From assembly GCF_900115705.1 (NCBI RefSeq), contig NZ_FOXL01000008.1:124001-188000 (forward strand): 64,000 bases of DNA, written 5' to 3'. The translations under genes and the position numbers were made by a program. The notes beneath the pieces were generated by a model. That model ran no database searches. It worked only from the letters and a program-made list of their open reading frames with translations, and was not told the origin of the DNA. Every line of letters begins with the position of its first letter. The first letter of the stretch is position 1. Below, one piece after another: positions 18,544 to 25,790 of the stretch. Source of the stretch: Frateuria terrea (GTDB lineage Bacteria; Pseudomonadota; Gammaproteobacteria; Xanthomonadales; Rhodanobacteraceae).

Positions 18544-19557
18544 TCAGGCCAGCGCGGCGCGCAGCAGCGGCGCGAGCTGGTGGGTTTCCTTGAGGAAGCC
18601 GTCGTGGCCGTAGGGCGACTCGAGGACTTCCAGCGTGGTGGGGCCGTGCAGGCGCCGCTGCAGTTCGCACAGGTCGGCCAGCGGTACCAGCAGGTCGGAG
18701 GCGAAGCCGACCAGCGTAGAGGGGGTGGGGATACGCTCGGGCGTGACCTCGTGCAGGTCGATCGATTCGGACAGGGCCAGGAAGCGCCGGGCATCGAAAC
18801 GCTCGACGAAACGGCGACCCTGGTGCTCCAGGTAATCCTCCACCGGCAGGCGAAAACGGCCGCCGCGGAACTCCGGCGCGCCGGCGAAGCGGCGGCCGAA
18901 CTCCTCGCGGCCGCGGTAAGTGGTCACGGCGAGCTGCCGCGCCAGCGCCAGCGCCTCGTCGGCCTGCCCATGAGCCAGGCCCAGCCGCACGATGCCGCGC
19001 TGCACGCTGCGCTGGGCCGAGGCCAGCGGATGCGGGCGGTGCGCGCCAGCCAGCAGCACCAGCCGGTCCACGGCGCGCGGATGGCGCGCGGCGAAGGCGA
19101 GCGCCACCATCGCGCCATACGAAGCGCCGACGAAGGCATGGGCGCGATGGATGCCCAGTGCGTCGAGCAGCGCGGCCAGCGCATCGGCCTGGTCCTCGCT
19201 GGAAATCGCCTCGACGCCCAGGTCGTCTGCACCGAGCCAGTCGATCGAGAGCACGCGGCAGCGGTCCAGATCGATGGCGGCGCCGCTGTCGACCAGCGCC
19301 TGCCACCAGCCCTCCGTGCCATCGAAGGCCGTCACGTCGCGACTGGCGGAAATTCCGCCCTGCACGATCACCGTTGGTGCATCGGCCGCGCCGCACCACA
19401 GATAGCGCACGTCGACGCTACGCGCGCCGTGGCCGTACTTCGGGGAAAGCACCAGTTGCCGCGTACTGCGCCGGGACGTGAGGCCACCCTTGCGCGCGTC
19501 CACCCACGGCAGCGGGGCGACGGACGAGGTGGACAGTGGCTGCAGCTGGGCGGTCAT
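18544..19557 (-). CDS. metX: Homoserine O-acyltransferase MetX
   Basis: MetX activates homoserine for methionine synthesis. In Xanthomonadales this branch is usually an O-succinyltransferase despite the MetX fold. The start at 19557 (MTAQLQPL) follows a GGAG at 19564-19567; an upstream ATG at 19602 has no such site. The 337-residue alpha/beta hydrolase has IVQGGISASRDV, nucleophile Ser146 in VGASYGAM, an Asp in ASDLLVP and the catalytic His in SPYGHDGFL. It is the first gene of metX-metB-hom and is preceded by a SAM-I riboswitch, a strong promoter and tandem met boxes. Confidence 0.94.
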   Translation of the reverse strand: MTAQLQPLSTSSVAPLPWVDARKGGLTSRRSTRQLVLSPKYGHGARSVDVRYLWCGAADAPTVIVQGGISASRDVTAFDGTEGWWQALVDSGAAIDLDRCRVLSIDWLGADDLGVEAISSEDQADALAALLDALGIHRAHAFVGASYGAMVALAFAARHPRAVDRLVLLAGAHRPHPLASAQRSVQRGIVRLGLAHGQADEALALARQLAVTTYRGREEFGRRFAGAPEFRGGRFRLPVEDYLEHQGRRFVERFDARRFLALSESIDLHEVTPERIPTPSTLVGFASDLLVPLADLCELQRRLHGPTTLEVLESPYGHDGFLKETHQLAPLLRAALA

Positions 19558-19558
19558 G

Positions 19559-19589
19559 CGGTTCTCCGTGGCATCGCCCGCGGGAACCG
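19559..19589 (-). promoter_or_regulatory. Shine-Dalgarno-sequestering hairpin before metX
   Basis: On the minus strand CGGTTCCC can pair with GGAGAACCG (one bulged A). This traps the GGAG ribosome-binding site three bases before the hairpin end and next to the metX ATG. It is a plausible expression platform for the riboswitch upstream, acting on translation. Confidence 0.5.
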
Positions 19590-19605
19590 GAAAGGTCGCC
19601 ACCCC

Positions 19606-19629
19606 TCGCCGACGGTAAGCCGTCGGCGA
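19606..19629 (-). promoter_or_regulatory. Strong hairpin between riboswitch aptamer and metX
   Basis: A perfect 10-bp stem (TCGCCGACGG / CCGTCGGCGA) with a 4-nt loop starts about 10 nt after the aptamer. No U-run follows, so it is not a standard intrinsic terminator. It could be part of the switching structure. Confidence 0.55.
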
Positions 19630-19638
19630 CGAATCGCG

Positions 19639-19750
19639 CCCATCTCTCGGTGGCGCTCACGCGCCCCGCAGGAATTGGCACCGTGGCGGGAACGCTTCCC
19701 GCAGGTTGCCCCGGCATCAAAGGGCCTATCCCTCCGCCGGTCTCGATGAG
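19639..19750 (-). promoter_or_regulatory. SAM-I (S-box) riboswitch controlling metX-metB-hom
   Basis: Read on the minus strand, the aptamer contains the conserved S-box blocks in order. P1 pairs CTCATC (19750-19745) with GATGGG (19644-19639). The kink-turn segment GGCGGAGGGA is followed by TAGGCCC, GATGCC, GGCAACC (19709-19704) and GGTGCCAATTCCTGC (19682-19668). All are at the expected spacing. S-boxes are mainly known from Firmicutes but also occur in some Xanthomonadales methionine genes. SAM binding should lower expression of the operon. The 5' end coincides with the predicted transcription start. Confidence 0.93.
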
Positions 19751-19758
19751 TGGGGTGG

Positions 19759-19787
19759 ATTCTGGTCGTCCCGCACCTTCGTGTCAA
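19759..19787 (-). promoter_or_regulatory. Sigma-70 promoter of metX operon
   Basis: A perfect -35 TTGACA (19787-19782), a 17-bp spacer and -10 CAGAAT (19764-19759) are present. The predicted start at about 19751 places the riboswitch at the very 5' end of the mRNA. Confidence 0.8.
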
Positions 19788-19788
19788 T

Positions 19789-19812
19789 AGACGTCTAGAC
19801 GTCTGGATGTCC
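19789..19812. promoter_or_regulatory. Tandem MetJ operator (met boxes)
   Basis: AGACGTCT occurs twice in direct tandem at 19789-19804. This is exactly the 8-bp met-box consensus of enteric MetJ in its minimal two-box arrangement. A third, degenerate box GGATGTCC follows at 19805-19812. The array sits one base upstream of the metX -35 hexamer, where bound repressor would interfere with RNA polymerase. A MetJ homologue is encoded at 50534-51067. Confidence 0.88.
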
Positions 19813-19940
19813 TTTGCGCATTCCTCAACCTCCGCCCCTCCCATCTCCGAGGACAGGGCTGCGGCGAAGGGCGGCCCCTGCGGCTGGCCTGCCACAGAAC
19901 GAAAGAGGGGCCACGCTGTATCAGTAAGCTTCTCCGCGAG

Positions 19941-20018
19941 CCCGGGCCCCTCACCCAACCCTCTCCCCCGGAGGGAAAGGGCTCCAGATCGGCCTCCCGC
20001 AGGGAGAGGGCTCGGGGT
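19941..20018. repeat. GC-rich palindromic intergenic repeat, copy 3
   Basis: CCCTCACCCAACCCTCTCCC is followed by GGAGGGAAAGGGCT and a second purine-rich arm AGGGAGAGGGCTCGGG. This is the longest copy of the family seen here and carries one pyrimidine arm and two purine arms. It occupies the 19813-20062 gap, which otherwise holds nothing recognisable. Confidence 0.65.
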
Positions 20019-20062
20019 CGCGCGCGGGCGTATGCTGTGGCCCCCTCCCGCGCGCCCCATCC

Positions 20063-20779
20063 ATGACCACGGCACTCCCAGCGCTGTACGACCAGCTTCG
20101 CCAGGATGGCTTCGCCTTCGCCACCGCCGACACGATGCGCGATCTGCTCGATGCCGCCACCCTGCCCGACTGGGCAACCTTCACCGCCAGCTGGGACACG
20201 CTCGCGCCGGATGCCTACCTCGCCTCGGTCGGCCGCCACCGGCGGCGGCGCCATGCGGTGTTCGCGGCCGATGCGCAGGGCGTCCGCCGCGAACCGGACC
20301 AGCCGCACTACCAGAGCAAGACCTACAACACGCTGCAGGGCGACATCGAGCGCTGGTTCGAGCCTATCGTCGCCGACGGCCCGAGCCTGCGCCGCATCCT
20401 CGGCTTCTGCCACGGCTTCTTCGGGGGGCTCGCGCCGCAGGTCGATCGTTGGCGCGTGGAGGTGCACCAGTTCCGCATCGAGGCGCGCGCCGACGAGGCC
20501 GGCGAACCCACGCCCGAAGGGGTGCATCGCGATGGCGTGGACTACGTGCTGGTGCTGCTGGTCGACCGGACCAACATCGAGAGCGGCACCACCACCATCC
20601 ATGCCCCCGACGGCCGCCTGCTCGGCAGCTTCACGCTGGTCCATCCACTGGATGCCGCGCTGGTGGACGACGCACGCGTGTTCCACGGCGTCACCGCGGT
20701 GACGCCGAAGAATCCGAGCCTGCCCGCCCATCGGGACGTGCTGGTGGTGACGTTCCGCGCAGATGCTACCGGCGGCTGA
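20063..20779 (+). CDS. 2-oxoglutarate/Fe(II) dioxygenase family protein
   Basis: The 238-residue protein resembles the PF10014-type 2OG-Fe dioxygenases, which include bacterial free-amino-acid hydroxylases. Metal ligands are visible as His155 and Asp157 (GVHRDGVDYV) and His208 (RVFHGVT). Arg224 is a likely 2-oxoglutarate ligand (PAHRDVLVVTFR). There is no signal peptide. The gene stands alone behind an intergenic repeat and is convergent with a secreted-protein gene. An amino acid hydroxylase role is a family-based guess; the substrate is unknown. Confidence 0.75.
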   Translation: MTTALPALYDQLRQDGFAFATADTMRDLLDAATLPDWATFTASWDTLAPDAYLASVGRHRRRRHAVFAADAQGVRREPDQPHYQSKTYNTLQGDIERWFEPIVADGPSLRRILGFCHGFFGGLAPQVDRWRVEVHQFRIEARADEAGEPTPEGVHRDGVDYVLVLLVDRTNIESGTTTIHAPDGRLLGSFTLVHPLDAALVDDARVFHGVTAVTPKNPSLPAHRDVLVVTFRADATGG

Positions 20780-20792
20780 AGGGAGCTGCACC

Positions 20793-20819
20793 AAGGCGCG
20801 GCGGCAAGCGCCGCGCTTT
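20793..20819. terminator. Hairpin between convergent genes
   Basis: GCGCGGCG / CGCCGCGC form an 8-bp stem with a 5-nt loop, followed by TTT. It probably terminates transcription of the dioxygenase gene. Confidence 0.6.
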
Positions 20820-20831
20820 GCCGCCGATCGA

Positions 20832-21623
20832 TCACTGCTTCATCGCCACGAATGACATGGTCGTGCCGCGCAGCTTGTTGTCGATCGCCACATCCATCGT
20901 CTTGCCGTCAGGATGCAGCGTCATGGTGGCGATGCTCACCACCTTGCCGTCGCGCTTGTCGGTTTCCACGTAGCGGTGCTTGCCGCTCTTGCGCACGCTG
21001 ACGCTGTTCACGCCCGGATCGCCCTTGAATGGCGCATCGGTGCCATCGAGCCTGGCCGTGTACGACTGGCCGGTCGGGCTGTGCATGCTCAGCGTGTCGC
21101 CGTCCTGTTTGAAGCTCATCGTGAGCGCGTTGTCCGACATGCTGTTGATGTGTCTGGTGCGCCATGAACCGGACAGCGCGTGCGAACCGGCCGGGCCGGC
21201 GGCCACGCGGGTCATGCTGCCCTTGCCGGTGACCGGTGCGCCCTGGCTGGCGCTGCTGTCGCTGAACTCGAAGGTGGCGCTCTTGCCGTCCGGCGCCACC
21301 GTCGTGGTGTCGGTGGCGACCACCTTGCCGTTCTTCTTGTCGGTTTCCTTGACGGTGTGCTTGTCCACCACCTCCACCGCGATCGAATCGAAGTAGGGGT
21401 GGCCGCTGACTGGCTGATCGGTGCCGTCGGCCCTGACCTTGATCGGCGGTACGCAGGTCTTGCACTGGAACATGCCGTCCTTGAGCACGAGCACGTCGGG
21501 CTTGGTCGGAAGATGGACTTTGCTCATGTCGATCTTCCAGGTGCCGTCGATGGGATTTTGCGCAAACGCGGCGGCAGGCACCAACAAACCCGCCAGCACG
21601 CCAGCCAGCATTGCGGTTTTCAT
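20832..21623 (-). CDS. Secreted protein with two tandem related domains, unknown function
   Basis: The 263-residue product has a clear signal peptide (MKTAMLAGVLAGLLVPAAAFAQ). The mature part holds two copies of one beta-rich unit. Each starts GTWKID or GSWRTR, contains an ADGTD/LDGTD segment, then VDKHTVKETDKKNGKV or SGKHRYVETDKRDGKV, then PDGKSATFE or PDGKTMDVA. The first copy has a CKTC pair. The design recalls lipocalin-like META/DUF proteins, but no family is recognised. It is probably periplasmic. Confidence 0.75.
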   Translation of the reverse strand: MKTAMLAGVLAGLLVPAAAFAQNPIDGTWKIDMSKVHLPTKPDVLVLKDGMFQCKTCVPPIKVRADGTDQPVSGHPYFDSIAVEVVDKHTVKETDKKNGKVVATDTTTVAPDGKSATFEFSDSSASQGAPVTGKGSMTRVAAGPAGSHALSGSWRTRHINSMSDNALTMSFKQDGDTLSMHSPTGQSYTARLDGTDAPFKGDPGVNSVSVRKSGKHRYVETDKRDGKVVSIATMTLHPDGKTMDVAIDNKLRGTTMSFVAMKQ

Positions 21624-21818
21624 GGCCGATACTCCAGAGGTTGATTATGGCCGGGGTCGCTTCCCGCCCGCCCCTGTCGACCTCATCCCGAACCCGGCGC
21701 GGGCACGCTACGCCGGCGCCTGCTAACGGCGGATCAAGCCGGCGTCACGCACAGGCGAACCACGGGCGTGCCGCGCGTGCTCCTGCCATGATGGCTGCCC
21801 TGCCCCAGGACATCGCCC

Positions 21819-22484
21819 ATGAACCAGCGCGAAGCCGTCGGCGAACGCTTCGATTCCTCCCGGATGCAGCACGCCCGCACGCAGTGCTGGGCCGCCCTGC
21901 GTGGCATCCGCGAGCGCATGCGCCCGGGCATCAGCGAAGAGGAAGCGAAGGTCCAGGCCATGCAGGTGTTCGAGGAACTGGGCGTGGAACGGCTATGGCA
22001 TCCGGTGGTGATCCGCATCGGCGCGAACACGCTCAAGACCTACCGGCAGCGCTCCGATCCCTCGGTACGGCTGGGCGAGAACGACATCTACTTCATCGAC
22101 CTGGGCCTGGTTTTCCGAGGCCACGAAGGCGACGTGGGCGATACCTTCGTGATGGGCGAGGCGCCGGAGCGGCGCGCCTGCGCCGAGGCCGCCCGCAAGC
22201 TGTTCGACGAGGTGGCGCAGGCCTGGCGCACGCAAGGCCTGGATGGCCGCGCGCTGTACGCCTTCGCGGTCGAACGCGCCGATGCCATGGGTTGGCGCTT
22301 CAACCACGCGATCAAAGGTCACCGCCTGGGCGACTTCCCGCACGCCGTGCACAAGGCCGGCGACCTGGGCGACCTCGAGGGCACGCCGTCGCCGGGCCTG
22401 TGGGTGCTGGAAATCCAGATCGCCCACCCCACCGAGCCCTTCGGTGCGTTCTACGAGGACCTACTGGGCGCCCCCAGCCGGTGA
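21819..22484 (+). CDS. M24-family (aminopeptidase P-like) metallopeptidase
   Basis: The 221-residue protein covers one pita-bread domain without the N-terminal domain of full aminopeptidase P. Metal-ligand candidates are Asp94 and Asp105/108 in DLGLVFRGHEGDVGDT, the His of GDFPHAVH, and Glu in WVLEIQIAHP. The spacing between the two Asp ligands and the GHxxG-like GHRLGDFPH region is loosely conserved, so activity is not certain. It is expressed alone, divergent from the secreted-protein gene 195 bp away, and followed by a terminator. Confidence 0.8.
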   Translation: MNQREAVGERFDSSRMQHARTQCWAALRGIRERMRPGISEEEAKVQAMQVFEELGVERLWHPVVIRIGANTLKTYRQRSDPSVRLGENDIYFIDLGLVFRGHEGDVGDTFVMGEAPERRACAEAARKLFDEVAQAWRTQGLDGRALYAFAVERADAMGWRFNHAIKGHRLGDFPHAVHKAGDLGDLEGTPSPGLWVLEIQIAHPTEPFGAFYEDLLGAPSR

Positions 22485-22485
22485 C

Positions 22486-22518
22486 CCGAAAGGCCTCACA
22501 TCGGCGAGGGCCTTTCGG
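22486..22518. terminator. Terminator between convergent genes
   Basis: A 10-bp perfect stem (CCGAAAGGCC / GGCCTTTCGG) with a 13-nt loop lies just after the M24 gene and before the convergent gene at 22537. Confidence 0.65.
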
Positions 22519-22536
22519 TGATGCAGAGTCGGCGCT

Positions 22537-22977
22537 CTATTTCAGGATCAGCTCGCGGATCAACTGGCTGCCGAGCAGTTCGCGCATCGATTCACGGTCC
22601 ATGGCGGCCTTGTCCTGCGCCTGGAGCGAACCCATCACTTTCGCGCGAATGGCATCGGCCTCGTCGGTGCGATCGAGCGCCGCCATGTTCGGATAGGTCA
22701 CCGCCAGGATCAGGTCGGCGTCCTGCGGCGTCCTTGGCTGGGCCTGGTAGACCGAGTAACCGGTGATCAGTCCGGCTTTGATGCTGGCCTCCATCGCCGC
22801 CTTGTAGGGGCCGTCCAGGTATTTCATGTAGTTGTGGAACTGGCCGGGCTTGACCTTGATGAAGCTCACCTGCCTGACCGGCCCCTCCCTGTACGGCTTG
22901 GCCTCTTGCGCGAAAGCCGAACCCATTACCGCGGACAGCATCATCAACGACGCGAACAGCATGGCGACACGTTTCAT
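22537..22977 (-). CDS. Secreted protein, unknown function
   Basis: The 146-residue product has a signal peptide ([24 protein letters not shown]). The mature part, about 122 residues, contains [21 protein letters not shown] and [17 protein letters not shown]. This pattern resembles a dimeric alpha-beta barrel (ABM/NIPSNAP-like fold). It is probably periplasmic. GGAGGT lies close upstream of the start as ribosome-binding site. No function can be assigned. Confidence 0.72.
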   Translation of the reverse strand: MKRVAMLFASLMMLSAVMGSAFAQEAKPYREGPVRQVSFIKVKPGQFHNYMKYLDGPYKAAMEASIKAGLITGYSVYQAQPRTPQDADLILAVTYPNMAALDRTDEADAIRAKVMGSLQAQDKAAMDRESMRELLGSQLIRELILK

Positions 22978-23147
22978 GGCCCACCTCCTTGCGACAGGGC
23001 GCGCACGCGTATGCGGCGCGCGCGCGACGCTACGCCCGCTGGCTGTTGCGCACGTGTGAACGCCATGTGGCGGTCGCCCGTGCTCCCGGCGGGCGGCAGG
23101 TCCGATCCGGCTACAATGGGCGGTTCAAATCCCGCTCCGACGCCCGC

Positions 23148-24749
23148 ATGTCCTCGCACGCCCAAGAAACCCGCCGCCGCCGCACCTTCGCCATCGTCAG
23201 CCATCCTGACGCGGGCAAGACCACGCTGACCGAAAAGCTGCTGTTGTTCGGCGGCGCGATCCAGATGGCAGGCAGCGTCAAGGGCCGCAAGGCCGCGCGG
23301 CACGCCACGTCCGACTGGATGGCGCTGGAGAAGGAACGCGGCATCTCGGTCACCTCCTCGGTGATGCAGTTCCCCTACGAGGGCAAGATCGTCAACCTGC
23401 TCGACACGCCGGGCCACGCGGACTTCTCCGAGGACACCTACCGCGTGCTCACCGCGGTCGATTCTGCGCTGATGGTGATCGACTGCGCCAAGGGCGTGGA
23501 AGAGCGCACGATCAAGCTGATGGAGGTGTGCCGCCTGCGCGACACGCCGATCATGACCTTCATCAACAAGCTCGATCGCGAGGGCCGCTCGCCGATCGAG
23601 CTGCTGGACGAGGTCGAGTCGGTGCTCGGCATCGCCTGCACGCCGGTGACCTGGCCGATCGGCATGGGCAAGCGGCTGAAGGGCGTGTATCACCTGCTGC
23701 TCGACGAAGTGCACGTGTTCGAGCTGGGCAAGAACTTCACGCGGCAGGACTCGACCATCTTCAAGGGCCTGGACGCGCCCGGACTGGAAGCGGCGGTCGG
23801 CGCCGACATGCTGGCCGAGCTGCGCGACGAGCTGGAGCTGGTGCAGGGTGCGTCCAATCCGTTCGACCTGGAGCAGTACCAGGCCGGCAAGCTGACGCCG
23901 GTGTTTTTCGGCTCGGCGGTGAACAACTTCGGCGTACAGCTGCTGCTGGATTTCTTCGTCGAGCACGCGCCCGGGCCGCGCCCACGCGCCACGCTGGGCC
24001 GCGAGGTGCAGCCGGAGGAGGAGAAGCTGACCGGCTTCGTGTTCAAGATCCAGGCCAACATGGACCCGGCGCACCGCGATCGCGTGGCCTTCATGCGCGT
24101 GTGCTCGGGCACCTACTCGGCCGGCATGAAGATGATCCAGACGCGCACCGGCAAGGAGGTGCGCATCGCCAACGCGCTGACGTTCATGGCATCGGATCGC
24201 GAGATCGTCGAGAGTGCCTACCCCGGCGATGTAATCGGCCTGCACAACCACGGCACCATCTCGATCGGCGACACCTTCACCGAGGGCGAGCCGGTTTCCT
24301 TCACCGGCATTCCCAACTTCGCGCCGGAGCTGTTCCGCCGCGCCCGCCTGCGCGACCCGCTGAAGATGAAAGCCCTGCAGAAGGGCCTGGCGCAGCTGTC
24401 CGAGGAAGGCGCCACGCAGTTCTTCCGCCCGCTGATGAGCAACGACCTGGTGCTGGGCGCGGTGGGCGTGCTGCAGTTCGACGTGGTCGCTTACCGATTG
24501 AAGGACGAGTACGGCGTGGATGCCTCGTTCGACCCGGTCGGCGTGGTCACCGCGCGCTGGGTGCATTGCGACGATGCGAAGAAGCTGGAGGAATTCCGCG
24601 AGAAGAACGCGATGAACCTCGGCATCGACGCGGCCGGCGAACTGGTCTATCTCGCCCCGTCGCGGGTCAACCTGCAGCTGGCGCAGGAGCGCTGGCCGCA
24701 GGTGCGATTCTCGGCCACGCGCGAACACGCAGCCTCGGTCGAGGTGTAG
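23148..24749 (+). CDS. prfC: Peptide chain release factor 3
   Basis: RF3 is the GTPase that recycles RF1/RF2 from the ribosome after peptide release. The start at 23148 gives [27 protein letters not shown]; an in-frame GTG at 22989 would add 53 unrelated residues. The 533-residue protein has P-loop SHPDAGKTT, the RGISVTSS switch [15 protein letters not shown], and [10 protein letters not shown]3-specific domains follow (ITW-like [17 protein letters not shown]). The length matches the family. A TACAAT -10-like hexamer at 23111-23116 may be its promoter. Confidence 0.96.
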   Translation: MSSHAQETRRRRTFAIVSHPDAGKTTLTEKLLLFGGAIQMAGSVKGRKAARHATSDWMALEKERGISVTSSVMQFPYEGKIVNLLDTPGHADFSEDTYRVLTAVDSALMVIDCAKGVEERTIKLMEVCRLRDTPIMTFINKLDREGRSPIELLDEVESVLGIACTPVTWPIGMGKRLKGVYHLLLDEVHVFELGKNFTRQDSTIFKGLDAPGLEAAVGADMLAELRDELELVQGASNPFDLEQYQAGKLTPVFFGSAVNNFGVQLLLDFFVEHAPGPRPRATLGREVQPEEEKLTGFVFKIQANMDPAHRDRVAFMRVCSGTYSAGMKMIQTRTGKEVRIANALTFMASDREIVESAYPGDVIGLHNHGTISIGDTFTEGEPVSFTGIPNFAPELFRRARLRDPLKMKALQKGLAQLSEEGATQFFRPLMSNDLVLGAVGVLQFDVVAYRLKDEYGVDASFDPVGVVTARWVHCDDAKKLEEFREKNAMNLGIDAAGELVYLAPSRVNLQLAQERWPQVRFSATREHAASVEV

Positions 24750-24845
24750 CCGGCCAGGCAGGAGGCGCCTCGGGCGGGTGACCTCCTCCACTGGGCACCT
24801 GTCCGACGCGCTGCTAGCGTTCCCCTTTCACCACGGGGGAATTGC

Positions 24846-25730
24846 ATGCACGGATATCAACTCGCCTTCACCACGCCCACCCAGGCTCCGCGTTGGCAAC
24901 GCTGGCTGGTGTTCTCGCCGGTCGCGAGGATCGCGTTCTTCGTCTTGCTGGTGGTCGCGCTCAGCATGGTGTTCTGGGTCATCCCGCATGGGCCGGCCGA
25001 CAGCCTGCTCATCAAGGGACTGCGCGAATTCGGCTTCCGCGCGGTGGTGCCGTTGCTCGCTTACCTGCTGCTGGTGAAGCTGATCGAGCGCCGGCCGGTG
25101 GCCGAACTGTCGCTGCGCCGGCTCGCCCCCGACGGCGCGCTCGGGCTGGTCGCGGGCGCCTTGCTGTTCAGCGCCGTCGTCGGCGTCCTTTGGCTGCTGG
25201 GCAGCTATCACGTGGTCGGCACCCACCCGGATGCGCACTGGCTGGTCGCCGCCGTGACGGTCGGCCTCGGCGCGGGCATCGGCGAGGAGATCATGTTCCG
25301 TGGCGTGCTCTACCGCATGACCGAGGAAGGGCTGGGCAGCTGGATCGCCTTGCTCGTCTCGGCGCTGTTCTTCGGCGCCGTCCACTTGAACAATCCGGGC
25401 GCCACGCTGTGGGCCGGGCTGGCGATTGCCATCGAGGCCGGCATCCTGCTGGCGCTGATCTATCTGGTCACGCGTTCGCTGTGGGTGTGCATGGGACTGC
25501 ACGCGGCGTGGAACTTCGTGCAGGGCACGGTCTACGGCATCCCGGTGTCGGGCACCAGGGCCGACGGCTGGCTGGTGTCCACCCGCAGCGGCCCGGACTG
25601 GCTGAGCGGCGGCGTGTTCGGCGCGGAAGCGTCGGTTGTCGCGCTGGTGCTGTGCTCGCTCACCTCGGCGGCGCTGCTGGTGGTCGCTCTGCGCCGTGGC
25701 AACCTGGTGCCGCCGCGCTGGCGGCGTTGA
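24846..25730 (+). CDS. CPBP-family intramembrane metalloprotease
   Basis: This 294-residue membrane protein has about seven to eight hydrophobic segments. It carries the CPBP/CAAX-protease motifs in order: GEEIMFRG (EExxxR), FGAVHLNN (FxxxH) and the C-terminal HAAWNF. These residues form the intramembrane metal site in the Rce1 superfamily. Bacterial members are linked to bacteriocin immunity or envelope functions, but no partner gene is visible here. The ribosome-binding site GGGGG lies just upstream of ATG 24846. Confidence 0.88.
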   Translation: MHGYQLAFTTPTQAPRWQRWLVFSPVARIAFFVLLVVALSMVFWVIPHGPADSLLIKGLREFGFRAVVPLLAYLLLVKLIERRPVAELSLRRLAPDGALGLVAGALLFSAVVGVLWLLGSYHVVGTHPDAHWLVAAVTVGLGAGIGEEIMFRGVLYRMTEEGLGSWIALLVSALFFGAVHLNNPGATLWAGLAIAIEAGILLALIYLVTRSLWVCMGLHAAWNFVQGTVYGIPVSGTRADGWLVSTRSGPDWLSGGVFGAEASVVALVLCSLTSAALLVVALRRGNLVPPRWRR

Positions 25731-25790
25731 CGCGCAGCCGCCCGGCCGAAAGCTAAGCTGGACCGGCCCACCTCCACAGACGGTAACAGC

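Noticed and set aside
17326..19399. Open frame continuing upstream from hom through metB and metX in the same strand
   Set aside because: metB and metX in the other frames have complete family motifs. hom starts properly at 17326.
19606..19629. Intrinsic terminator of the SAM riboswitch
   Set aside because: The stem is strong but no U-tract follows on the minus strand. Kept only as a hairpin of unknown role.
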